Assembly (NCBI GenBank): GCA_035944135.1
Contig: DASZBM010000002.1
Coordinates: forward strand, 1,240,001-1,304,000
Direction of reading: 5' to 3'
Origin: Acidobacteriaceae bacterium
Lineage (GTDB): Bacteria; Acidobacteriota; Terriglobia; Terriglobales; Acidobacteriaceae
DNA length: 64,000 nucleotides
A program made the translations under genes and the position numbers. Below the pieces are notes generated by a model. The model ran no database searches. It had not been told where the DNA came from and saw only the letters and a list, made by a program, of their open reading frames with translations. This document shows, piece by piece, positions 25,073-33,443 of this stretch (positions within the stretch are counted from its first letter, which is position 1; every line of letters starts with the position of its first letter).

Positions 25073-25110
25073 TGCAATTGATTGCACGGCCCTGGCAATG
25101 CGGCTAGCCT
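25073..25110 (+). promoter_or_regulatory. Palindrome GTGCAATTGATTGCAC overlapping a promoter
   Basis: Perfect 14-bp palindrome TGCAAT-TG-ATTGCA (25073-25086) whose right arm forms the -35 hexamer TTGCAC (25082-25087). After 17 bp a TAGCCT -10 follows (25105-25110). It reads towards the gene at 25213 and could be an operator. Confidence 0.55.
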
Positions 25111-25212
25111 CAATGAGGCGCATCAGCGAGCCAGTCCCAACAGGCCGAAGCGGGGTTGGAAGGCCGGAACGAAAGTTGGCATAATTTCAATGACCATAGG
25201 AGGGCTGTCTGC

Positions 25213-25533
25213 ATGATTGACGAAACATCTGAGCTCAACGAAGAGAAGATGGCAGAAAAAGTGGCCGAAGCGTTGACCGCTCGAGGGTTGTCAGCATTCG
25301 CTCAGGATACAGGTGGAGGAATTGTTTGCATCATCGTTGAGCGCAAGGACGGTGGCGAAATTGCATGGGGAACCGCTGACGTGACTTGGGGCGCGGCGGT
25401 TACTGATGAAGACGGCGAACAGATTTCCTCCGTGGAAACAAAGTGGCCCAGCGACTCGCAGGACATTGCCGCAACGGCCAACGCTCTCTTCGAGGCTTCT
25501 CTCGGGAACGGAGCACTCTTGACTGAGACATAG
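25213..25533 (+). CDS. Small acidic hypothetical protein
   Basis: The 106-residue protein starts at 25213, 9 bp after an AGGAGG box. It is acidic (MIDETSELNEEKMAEKV), with a central beta-rich GGGIVCIIVERKDGGEIAWGTADVTWG and a C-terminal helix. The pattern recalls small immunity or anti-restriction-type proteins, but I recognise no family. It sits convergent to the AIPR gene and beside the TGCAATYRATTGCA operator. Confidence 0.6.
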   Translation: MIDETSELNEEKMAEKVAEALTARGLSAFAQDTGGGIVCIIVERKDGGEIAWGTADVTWGAAVTDEDGEQISSVETKWPSDSQDIAATANALFEASLGNGALLTET

Positions 25534-25755
25534 CTAAAGTTATCGGCGAACACCACCGTGCTACGTCAGTCCGCAGGATGGGGCTCGACAGATCTCCCCC
25601 GCATTGCACGGAGCGACGGAATGGGGCTCGACAGGTGGACCACCCTGTCAGGCTCCCGGAAGATATCCACGAGGTCGTTCCTGATGCGGCCCGTTCCCAT
25701 ACCTTCATCGGCAGGGTGAAATCTCCGCGTGATCGCTGAATACCTAGGCGGGTCG

Positions 25756-25794
25756 GGGTAGAGCTAAAGAAGACGCTCTTCCTTAGCTCTACCC
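25756..25794. repeat. Near-perfect 39-bp hairpin at AIPR 3' end
   Basis: Arms GGGTAGAGCTAA / TTAGCTCTACCC enclose a second stem GAAGA-CGC-TCTTC. The hairpin overlaps the last codons and stop of the AIPR gene. No T-run follows on either strand, so it is either a factor-dependent terminator or mRNA 3'-end protector for the six-gene operon. Confidence 0.6.
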
Positions 25795-27821
25795 AGTATC
25801 TCGACAAGAATTGCGCTCTGTTTTTCGGATGGGATCTTGTTCGGAATCTGTTCGGCGATTTTTAGGATGTCGATCTCCTTCTGTGTGAAGAGCCCTTGTA
25901 ATGCACCCTTTCTCAAGATCTGTGACCATTGCGCTGGCGGAATGTGAATCACTTGAGTCTGGACTCCAATTCCGTCTTCGATCTTCTGATTCTGCCGAGC
26001 TGTCTTTGCCTGATGCTGATTTTCCTCGACGGAGGAGAGAGATTTCCAGAACTCATTGGGTAACATTGCTGAGATCTCCAGTGCTTTGTCGAGTAGACGC
26101 GACCAGCAGCCGTCTCTCTTGCACCATTCGGATATATTCGAGATCCCCGCTGGCGGCTGGATGAGGTCGTCGTTTACGGCAGTCGAAATGATGCTCAGTG
26201 CATTCAGTAGGACATCATCCAACGCCTGCGTTGCCCAAATCCTGCCATAGTTGACAGAGGTTTTCCGGCGCTTGGTAACCTCTTGGAGCATCGCCAAGGT
26301 ATAGGCAACAATGTTCGCGCGATAGCCACCGTTATACCAAGGCTGGCTCGAAACGAGTTTCTCAGTCAACCGGAACAGGATGCCACGGGCTACAGCCCTG
26401 CGGAAATACAATTCGTTGAAGCCTTCCGATGATTTTTCCCACTCTTTGCCGATCCTCACGGCATAACGGCCAAAATTCTTCTGGCTTCCAAGATTGACCC
26501 ACCTCGGGTGATCGTCGAACACGTTCTCGAACTTTGCCAAATCCGTCTTCGTGAACATCTGCGATTTCGGATATTGAGCTTTGAAACGCTTTTGCTCGGC
26601 CGCTGTGAGCTTCGACTGCGAATCTAGGTACTGGCCTCGGGCTCGCTCATAGAACCATTTCGTTTCTCTCTGCGCGCCCTGTTGAGCAGGAGCCCATAGA
26701 CGCCGTGAAAACTCGGCCATCCGGACATGAAAAGGATGGTTGGAGAAGAAATCGGCAGCATTGACCCGATTCTGGGTATTCGCATACTCAGAGATCCGCG
26801 GTACGACCATCTCGCTTTCTGCACTATCGATTACCGATAGCTTCATCTGGACAAAGATTCCCGAAATGTCCGCCTTGTCCTTACGCTGCGTATGAAACAA
26901 CGATGCGGTCGTTTGGCCTCCATTCACAATTTGCAAATCGGTAAGCCGGACAATCTGAAGACCTGAGCTCGATACCCTCGTCTCCACATTCTGTGCAGTG
27001 GCTGTGATTCCGTTGTTGTACGCAAAGAACATTTGAGGTTCATCGAGGATCGTCTTGCGAATACCCTTGTTGACCTGCGCTCGGGCCTGAAGAAAGGTAC
27101 GCACATTCTGCTCCAAGAGACGTGCGCTATATCTGTCATAAAGCGCGGTAAGCACCGTCGCTGGCATGACAATTAGGTACGACAAGTATGTATCGAGGCC
27201 AAGGTTTGCTGGCAAACAACAAATGCCATCTCCGAACATTTCTACGAAGTCAATATCGAGCGGTTCTTTATGGCCTCGGGAGCTGCGCTGCCGCTGGAGC
27301 CGTGCAACGTCCCAGATGTGAAAGGTGGAACGTATCCCACAGACTTCGCCGTCTGGGTATGCCTGAAATCGGTCGCTGAGTACCCGCTCGGAAACGAGGA
27401 AGAAGTTTATCTGCCGAAGATCCCCTCGGCGATCCTGTATCTGACGCACGAGTCCGTACTCGGGAGTCGTCACATCAGGATTGAGTTTGCTTTGGAGACT
27501 GGCTTCCACGAAGTTGATAGCTCGTTTGAATGTGGCATCAACATCCGTTTTCGTCAGCGTGTCCAGTTCACGGCGACTTTCGAAGTCTGCAATGAATATG
27601 CCGACAGAACCTTCGTCGTCAAACCAGTAACCATCGACCCGCAATCCCCGCTGAGCACGAAAGTGGCAGTACTCATACCCTTCTACGAATCCCGTCTCAA
27701 TCAACTCGTTCGATATTGATTCCATGAAGGACTCAAGCTGCTGGGAGTCATTCGCGTCGGCTTCGGCAAGCAACTCTTGGCGGAAGTCGTGGAAAAACTC
27801 TTCGACAGTTTGTTCCATCAT
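25764..27821 (-). CDS. AIPR-family protein
   Basis: The 685-residue protein is the last gene of the six-gene operon. It has the AIPR hallmarks FAYNNGITATAQNVE and LQIVNGGQTTASLFH, and between them and the C-terminus EYANTQNRVNAADFFSNHPFH. The N-terminal 100 residues (RVDGYWFDDEGSVGIFIADF) look like a diverged PD-(D/E)XK or sensor module. AIPR proteins confer abortive phage resistance in some settings and often accompany R-M genes. The ATG overlaps the stop of the DUF4420 gene by 4 bp. In this neighbourhood it belongs with methyltransferase, Vsr, MORC-like and Z1 genes. Confidence 0.88.
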   Translation of the reverse strand: MMEQTVEEFFHDFRQELLAEADANDSQQLESFMESISNELIETGFVEGYEYCHFRAQRGLRVDGYWFDDEGSVGIFIADFESRRELDTLTKTDVDATFKRAINFVEASLQSKLNPDVTTPEYGLVRQIQDRRGDLRQINFFLVSERVLSDRFQAYPDGEVCGIRSTFHIWDVARLQRQRSSRGHKEPLDIDFVEMFGDGICCLPANLGLDTYLSYLIVMPATVLTALYDRYSARLLEQNVRTFLQARAQVNKGIRKTILDEPQMFFAYNNGITATAQNVETRVSSSGLQIVRLTDLQIVNGGQTTASLFHTQRKDKADISGIFVQMKLSVIDSAESEMVVPRISEYANTQNRVNAADFFSNHPFHVRMAEFSRRLWAPAQQGAQRETKWFYERARGQYLDSQSKLTAAEQKRFKAQYPKSQMFTKTDLAKFENVFDDHPRWVNLGSQKNFGRYAVRIGKEWEKSSEGFNELYFRRAVARGILFRLTEKLVSSQPWYNGGYRANIVAYTLAMLQEVTKRRKTSVNYGRIWATQALDDVLLNALSIISTAVNDDLIQPPAGISNISEWCKRDGCWSRLLDKALEISAMLPNEFWKSLSSVEENQHQAKTARQNQKIEDGIGVQTQVIHIPPAQWSQILRKGALQGLFTQKEIDILKIAEQIPNKIPSEKQSAILVEILGRAKEERLL

Positions 27822-28795
27822 TGCTCCTTGAAGATAGCGTCGCTGTCACATTGATGAGAGGGGATGTGTTCCAGTTCGATCTCATAGCTCACTGACCTGA
27901 TACCCACGTCCAGGCGGGAACGAATCAAGCGTGGGAAGTCTTGAGCTACGAGGTACGTGCGAACTTCGCTGATTGCAAAAGAAGGCTCATCATAATCAGG
28001 CAGAGGGGCATAGCCGCGTATGACCAGTTTGCGATCGAACTCGGTGATGGATTCGGAGTCGAGTCGTTCCTCGACCTCCCGGACGATCGAGTTCAGCGTT
28101 CGCATTGTGGACGAATCTCGAAGAGCAGAGAGTCTGTATGTCCTGAGGAAGAGCCGCTCTTTCATACTCTCGAGCTGGTCTTCAGATGAGATACGAACGG
28201 CGTTGCGTTCAGCCCCGGAAAGGGATTTGATCTCTACTGCCGAATCAGCAAGTTCGTAGTCGTGTTGGGACATTTCGGAGCCGAGCCATGCTTCAACTGC
28301 AGCTTTGGGAGTGAAGTTTCTATCGAGCAGCTCCAAGAGGAAGGCGAGCTCAGCGAAGAGTCCGCGTACCTCTTCTGCGGACAGTCGTTGTGGTCCGCCT
28401 GACAGAAACGCCTTCCATCGTCGGATATGTGTCAGCGCAACCGAGAGTGCGCTTGCGGAGTCAGTCGCCTGCTCCAGTGCAGAGGCGAGAGATTTGCAGA
28501 ATCCACCAAAGAGATCGCGATCCACATGCCTATCGAGAGTGAGCAACAGACGCTGGCGGTTCATTTCGCCACTCCGAAGATCGACCTCTATACCTCTCAC
28601 CGTCACGCGGTGTTGGCGAAACTGATCCCCATGGTCTCCTTCCAGCTCCACGATGAACAGGCAGTCTCCAGCGACATCGCGGCCCCAAAAACATGGCACG
28701 GGAGTCGGAATTGGGACCTGCCGCACGTTGAAGTCGGATTCGGGAATCGCAATGTCATCCCACGGAGAGGTCTCAGTCACCCCAGTCGTCCTCAT
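27818..28795 (-). CDS. PD-(D/E)XK motif protein (DUF4420)
   Basis: The 325-residue protein is counted from the ATG at 28795; an ATG at 28819 would extend it into the Z1 gene. The core is LFAELAFLLELL ... HDYELADSAVEIKSLSG, with candidate acids E149 and D179, then E188 and K190. This matches the 'PD-(D/E)XK motif protein' (DUF4420/PF14390) that accompanies Z1, MORC and AIPR genes. It is the likely nuclease of the restriction half. Start and stop both overlap its neighbours, so it is translated in step with Z1 and AIPR. Confidence 0.85.
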   Translation of the reverse strand: MRTTGVTETSPWDDIAIPESDFNVRQVPIPTPVPCFWGRDVAGDCLFIVELEGDHGDQFRQHRVTVRGIEVDLRSGEMNRQRLLLTLDRHVDRDLFGGFCKSLASALEQATDSASALSVALTHIRRWKAFLSGGPQRLSAEEVRGLFAELAFLLELLDRNFTPKAAVEAWLGSEMSQHDYELADSAVEIKSLSGAERNAVRISSEDQLESMKERLFLRTYRLSALRDSSTMRTLNSIVREVEERLDSESITEFDRKLVIRGYAPLPDYDEPSFAISEVRTYLVAQDFPRLIRSRLDVGIRSVSYEIELEHIPSHQCDSDAIFKEQ

Positions 28796-31460
28796 CGTTG
28801 GGATCATCGGTGGACCCAAGCATCTGTTTCAGCCAAACTTTGTTGACGACAGCTTTGATGGTCTCAGAGTCGCCGAACGGGAAGCTGATACCAAACGCTG
28901 CGATTGGCCCTCTAATGGGCCCGTCGTTTGGTTCAAGACTGTGAATCATAAGCAACGGTTTATCCCGGACCATCCGGTAATGCGCGTCTGAGACGGCAAC
29001 CTGCTCGGCCTCTTTCTTCTTCGTGCGCCTCGTCGCCTTTCCTTCCTCGGCATATTTTTGTGCTGTTTCCTTCTGTTCCTTGGTAAGGCCCAACGCTTCA
29101 TCGCCGCGCGACGCCACTCGATATTTGCTCAGACGCCACGCAGATCCTTTGACCAGGTCTCCGTTCGGGGCTCGCTGTTGGTTCTTCAGAGGGATCGACG
29201 CAATGGCGATGTTCCCAGCTCTTGGTGAAATAAGCAGAACGTCCGACTTCGATCTGCGCTGTGCTATTTCTTCGAGATATGCCAACGTCTCAAGTTTTTG
29301 CGGTGCATAGTCAGAATGACATTCAAAACGTCGAACGAATTCGGCGATCGAATCGGTCTCGACGTTACGCAAGATGAATCCCTTTTCAGTTGGAGCTGGA
29401 GAGGTGCCATCGAAACCGCGATCCCACCTCTCTTGAATCAGCGCAAAGTTCTGTTCATTGACGCCGGAATCGGTTGAGAGAGTATGACTTTCTCTCAACA
29501 ATCCGCTGAAACTCTGCTCAATCGCGATCTCTTCGCCGCTACGCATCTTGTTGGTCGCCGTGACGAGCAGAGTGTCAGGATGCGAGCGAACGTACAGACC
29601 AAAATCTTTCGGGCTCAGGCCGTCGCGTCGCATACGCTTGACCTGTTGAACGAGTTCCTCAGAGGCTTCCGCGATATGCGCGTACCAATCCATTGAATCC
29701 CGTGACAAGTGCACCCTACAGAGGTCCTCGTAACCTGGACGGTAACCGAACCAGCGGCCCATCTGCATCAGTGCATCGTACATCTTGGTGTTCCGATACA
29801 TGTAACTGACAGTGAGCCCTTCGACAGTCAGACCTCTCGACAGGCTAAGCCCTCCCACCGCAATCGCGGTCAGGCCAATCCCATCCTTTTCATAGCGTCC
29901 GTAATCAAGAACTTCATCGCTCTTGCTGTTGATCACGTAGAGATGCAGGTTGTCGAATACACTGTTGAGCGCCTTCTTGACGTCTGACCATGCGAACTCG
30001 GTTTCCGAATACTGGTCATCGAAGGCTTCTCGCAAACCCTGCATATACTCATTGCTTGAAGACGTCGCTTCAGGCATCAGGTAATTGGCTCTGACCGCTT
30101 CCCGAAGCTTTCGCTCTCGCAACGAAAGAAAGTCCCGGACTGCCCGTTGAATCGGAACGAACCGCGAGACGTTCACCATCATTGAGCAGTGCTTGTTGGC
30201 CTGTCCACGGAGATTGCGTATGGCCCTGGCGACAATGAATTCGTTGAGCGCCCTATATAGACTTGGAGGCAGCTCTGTTAGTCGATCATCCCTTTTGTGA
30301 GAATGGGGAATGAAGTTTTCGCAATCATCGATGGGGATGACAATTGAGCTACTGCTGTCCTCATCGAGAAAGACCTTCTCCGAGCCAAAATATGTGGTTG
30401 GGGCATCCAGACAGTAGATAAAGTCTCGCGGGAAAAGATCCTCGCGAGCTTTGTCGCTGTATGCTTCCGGGTTGATGAAGATGTTGGCAAATGGCGTGGC
30501 TGTATAGCCGACGTAGCAAGATTTTGCGAAGAGGCTGAGGATCTCGCGGATTTTCAGGTTGGTCTTAGTAGGATCGAGGTCCTCTTTGTTCGTATTGATC
30601 GAGGCGTTATCGGCCTCATCGTCAATCAACAGCATAGGGACATCCGAAATTCGGCCATCACCCTTCGCATTGAGGTCTTTGAGCCACTTGTAGACCTCCG
30701 TCAGGGTTGAGACATTCTTCTTGATGATCAGGACGATTGGCTTACTGAAATCGTTGATTTTCCAACCGCTCTTCGCAGCGGTCGTCTTATTGAAATCGTC
30801 GTTCGTGTTCGTCAGCGTCGCTGGATGCGGATAAGCGGGTGCAAGCCCGACTCCGATGTTTCGCCGATTTTCCGGATCAGATGATCTTCCGATGAAGGCC
30901 TTATCGATACGCTCTTGCGTTTGTCGTCTCAGATTGTTGTGGATGCCCGCGATTACAACGATGAACTTGTATCCGGAGTCCGCCGCACGTGCAATGACGC
31001 CAGTGAAGTTGGCGGTCTTACCTGATTGAACGTGACCGATCACCAATCCCCGACGATTCCATGTAGTGCCTTCGCTACGGGGATCTTGCAGCAATCCGAG
31101 AATTCGTCCAGTGACGTCGCTCAGCGAACCGACCATGGCTGGTGGCCAACCTTCTTCACGGAGGAACTCCTCGTAGGCGTTCGTGTAGGTCCAGTTGATG
31201 TCATCGCGCTTCCGGACCCATTGATCATCGTGTCTGGCAGCGACGTCTACCAATGAGACACCCTCGCCCATTCTGGTATCAACCGAGATCAGAGCCGCAG
31301 TCACGATGTTGCGGAGATCTCCCTGATAACCGAAGACTGCAGCGATTTGCCTCGCCTTTTCCTCTACCTGCTCACGGGTCGGAGCCTGAGCAAGATTCGC
31401 CAATCCTGAGATGAGGGCGTTCGTTATGTTTTTCTCTTCGACATTTGAAGTCGGCATCAT
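28773..31460 (-). CDS. Z1-domain helicase/ATPase
   Basis: The 895-residue protein has superfamily-2 motor motifs with a Z1 domain. Walker A GHVQSGKT is at 142-149 and Walker B/DEAD-like DDEAD at about 280-284. YTATPFANIFIN (motif III-like) follows in the next third, and Arg-finger region LMQMGRWFGYRPGY lies in the second RecA-like lobe. Z1 (PF10593) proteins are large SF2-like ATPases in R-M-associated loci. It probably translocates DNA for the DUF4420 nuclease. The start overlaps the ATPase stop by 4 bp; the stop overlaps the next gene. The C-terminal 150 residues contain a charged KKKEAEQ tail segment. Confidence 0.92.
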   Translation of the reverse strand: MMPTSNVEEKNITNALISGLANLAQAPTREQVEEKARQIAAVFGYQGDLRNIVTAALISVDTRMGEGVSLVDVAARHDDQWVRKRDDINWTYTNAYEEFLREEGWPPAMVGSLSDVTGRILGLLQDPRSEGTTWNRRGLVIGHVQSGKTANFTGVIARAADSGYKFIVVIAGIHNNLRRQTQERIDKAFIGRSSDPENRRNIGVGLAPAYPHPATLTNTNDDFNKTTAAKSGWKINDFSKPIVLIIKKNVSTLTEVYKWLKDLNAKGDGRISDVPMLLIDDEADNASINTNKEDLDPTKTNLKIREILSLFAKSCYVGYTATPFANIFINPEAYSDKAREDLFPRDFIYCLDAPTTYFGSEKVFLDEDSSSSIVIPIDDCENFIPHSHKRDDRLTELPPSLYRALNEFIVARAIRNLRGQANKHCSMMVNVSRFVPIQRAVRDFLSLRERKLREAVRANYLMPEATSSSNEYMQGLREAFDDQYSETEFAWSDVKKALNSVFDNLHLYVINSKSDEVLDYGRYEKDGIGLTAIAVGGLSLSRGLTVEGLTVSYMYRNTKMYDALMQMGRWFGYRPGYEDLCRVHLSRDSMDWYAHIAEASEELVQQVKRMRRDGLSPKDFGLYVRSHPDTLLVTATNKMRSGEEIAIEQSFSGLLRESHTLSTDSGVNEQNFALIQERWDRGFDGTSPAPTEKGFILRNVETDSIAEFVRRFECHSDYAPQKLETLAYLEEIAQRRSKSDVLLISPRAGNIAIASIPLKNQQRAPNGDLVKGSAWRLSKYRVASRGDEALGLTKEQKETAQKYAEEGKATRRTKKKEAEQVAVSDAHYRMVRDKPLLMIHSLEPNDGPIRGPIAAFGISFPFGDSETIKAVVNKVWLKQMLGSTDDPNDEDDWGD

Positions 31461-32989
31461 TTGAGCGTCTCTTGGATGAAGGTATTGACGATGTCGAGTT
31501 GTCCGTCAAAGAGATGTGTTGACTTGATGATCTGAAAAAACGCTTTGGGGTCTGCTGGCCCGTCACCGTAGAGAGCCTGCTTGAGACCTTTTAGCCTTTC
31601 CAACGCGATAGTTAGGTCGCTGCCGGCGACTTGGGAGAAGTCACGCGGGTGCGTCGAATAGTCTGAATAGATCATCTCCACTGGGAGTGAAGAAGCGATC
31701 GAACTGAGCAATAACAGTAGAGAATCCGCTTCGGACGGAGCTAAGCTCTTCTGAAGCGACACGATCAAAGGATGTTCTAGATTGATGACGAATCGGATTC
31801 CGGCGTGTTCGGCGTACCGTTCCCAGAGCGGCGCCTGGGTTTCCTGGAATAACCTCTGCCCTCTTCCACGATGTACTGTCACACTTCTGGCAGTGATCTT
31901 TGCGATGATGTGGCGGAGGCGTTCGCGAACTTCGTAGGGTGGACGGGCGCGTGATTTCTTGATATCGATCGTCCACGCTTCGTCTAAGCTGTTTGGAAAA
32001 TCGATCTGGACGCGCGCAAGTTTCGTTGCTTCGCCTTTCGGCACCATGCGAAACCAATCACCCCAAGCCATGAGGCGTCCATTGCGATAGACGTAGGCTC
32101 CCTGATTCGATATGAAATCACTGCGATCTTGGTAGTATTCGTATTCATTCGCGTTGAGGCGGCTGTGGTGTGGCAGAATATAGGGCTGCATCGTAATCTG
32201 GACATCGTTTATCCAGACTGGTTCCAACGGTAGAACTTGCGTCGCATCGTTGTTTCGGCAGAACGGATCGAACGGGGCGATGGGATGACCATTTATCCGA
32301 AGCGCGATCTTTTTTCGATCCTTCACTTCGCCCGCGAGGAATCGATGGAAGACGAGCGCGAGATGCCGCTCGACCACTGAGAGTTTCTCATTCACGATCT
32401 CATCGCGTTTGCGTCCCAGCTCGTCCTCAGAAAGACGGTCAAGATCTCGCCAAAGCACCAAGGTTCCGGTTGCGGGGAGGGAGTCCAGATAAGGAAGAGA
32501 TTCAATCTCATCGTTTTCGAGGATGGAGATAAACCAATCATCGAGGTCTTCGACAGCGGTGAGATCCCATTCCGCACCGACTCGAACACCGCTGATACTG
32601 CTGACAACCGTCAATCTCTTGCATTGAGAGAAAGAAGCGGTCTTCAAGCCAAGACCAAAGCGGCCGAGATCTTTTGTACTGCGCTTTTCCTTGGGATTGG
32701 TTGAGCCGTGCCGGAGTGCAGCGATTAGCTGCTCGCTGTTCATGCCTTGCCCATCATCAATAATGGCCAAAACAGGTACGCTGCGACCGGTATCGCAAAA
32801 AATCTGAATTTCTGAGGCTTCCGCCGAAATGCTGTTGTCGATCAGATCCGCGATCGCGGTTTCTAGTGAGTATCCGAGATCCCGGAGTGACGCGGACAGA
32901 CTAGCGGCGCTTGGTGGGAGAGGATGAGGTCGTGCCATCAGATCGTACTGTTGAGGTCCCTGTTTTCTGATTTCTACGTGAGACGACAT
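31457..32989 (-). CDS. MORC-like GHKL ATPase (HSP90-type ATP-binding)
   Basis: The 510-residue protein has the Bergerat fold: N-box ETAIADLIDNS (43-53), G1 DDGQG (78-82) and G2 GRFGLGLKTASF (109-120). This is the gyrase-Hsp90-MutL class. The extended S5-like part follows, as in MORC/MutL proteins, and the last 100 residues are unassigned. In R-M neighbourhoods of this kind the MORC-like ATPase is thought to remodel DNA loops so that the nuclease can act. The gene is 31 bp downstream of vsr and overlaps the Z1 start by 4 bp. Confidence 0.9.
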   Translation of the reverse strand: MSSHVEIRKQGPQQYDLMARPHPLPPSAASLSASLRDLGYSLETAIADLIDNSISAEASEIQIFCDTGRSVPVLAIIDDGQGMNSEQLIAALRHGSTNPKEKRSTKDLGRFGLGLKTASFSQCKRLTVVSSISGVRVGAEWDLTAVEDLDDWFISILENDEIESLPYLDSLPATGTLVLWRDLDRLSEDELGRKRDEIVNEKLSVVERHLALVFHRFLAGEVKDRKKIALRINGHPIAPFDPFCRNNDATQVLPLEPVWINDVQITMQPYILPHHSRLNANEYEYYQDRSDFISNQGAYVYRNGRLMAWGDWFRMVPKGEATKLARVQIDFPNSLDEAWTIDIKKSRARPPYEVRERLRHIIAKITARSVTVHRGRGQRLFQETQAPLWERYAEHAGIRFVINLEHPLIVSLQKSLAPSEADSLLLLLSSIASSLPVEMIYSDYSTHPRDFSQVAGSDLTIALERLKGLKQALYGDGPADPKAFFQIIKSTHLFDGQLDIVNTFIQETLK

Positions 32990-33020
32990 TGTAGTGCATA
33001 GCCCTCTCGGAAGGGTAGAC

Positions 33021-33437
33021 CTAGCATTTCGAAGGTCTGAACAGGTTCAGCAGGCGGCTGCTGAGCTCATCCGGGCGTGACAATTCGCATTCCCATACCA
33101 CGACTACCCGCCACCCGGAATTTTGAAGTTTCTTGACATTCCGCCTGTCTCTCTCAACGTTGCCAGAGAACTTCGCTTCCCAAAACTCCACGTTACTTTT
33201 CGGCGTGGAACAGTTCGAACATCCCTTATGCCGATGCCAAAAGCATCCGTGTACAAATATGGCAGTCTTGTGCCTGGGAAGGACGATATCAGGCTTACCG
33301 GGTAGATCCTTGCGATGCAGGCGGAAGCGGTAGCCAGCTCGATGAAGAATTGAACGGACTTGAACCTCGGGTGCCGTATCGCGTCCTTTGATACGGCCCA
33401 TGTTCCAGCTCCGACGCTTCTGATCGATGCGATCCAC
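33021..33437 (-). CDS. vsr: Very short patch repair endonuclease (Vsr)
   Basis: The 138-residue protein carries the Vsr signature: SWNMGRIKGRDTAPE, LPGKPDIVL (catalytic Asp), FVHGCFWHRHKGC (His/Cys zinc-site-like box) and FWEAKFSGNVERDRRN. In E. coli Vsr nicks T:G mismatches that arise when 5-methylcytosine deaminates. It sits 6 bp downstream of the cytosine methyltransferase, exactly as in Dcm-Vsr pairs. In MORC/Z1 loci it is also often kept with the methylase, either as repair factor or as part of restriction. Confidence 0.95.
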   Translation of the reverse strand: MDRIDQKRRSWNMGRIKGRDTAPEVQVRSILHRAGYRFRLHRKDLPGKPDIVLPRHKTAIFVHGCFWHRHKGCSNCSTPKSNVEFWEAKFSGNVERDRRNVKKLQNSGWRVVVVWECELSRPDELSSRLLNLFRPSKC

Positions 33438-33443
33438 GATTCC

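Noticed and set aside
25560-25720. Insertion-sequence remnant with ATGGGGCTCGACAG repeats
   Set aside because: Two short direct repeats only; no transposase fragment or terminal inverted repeats could be found.
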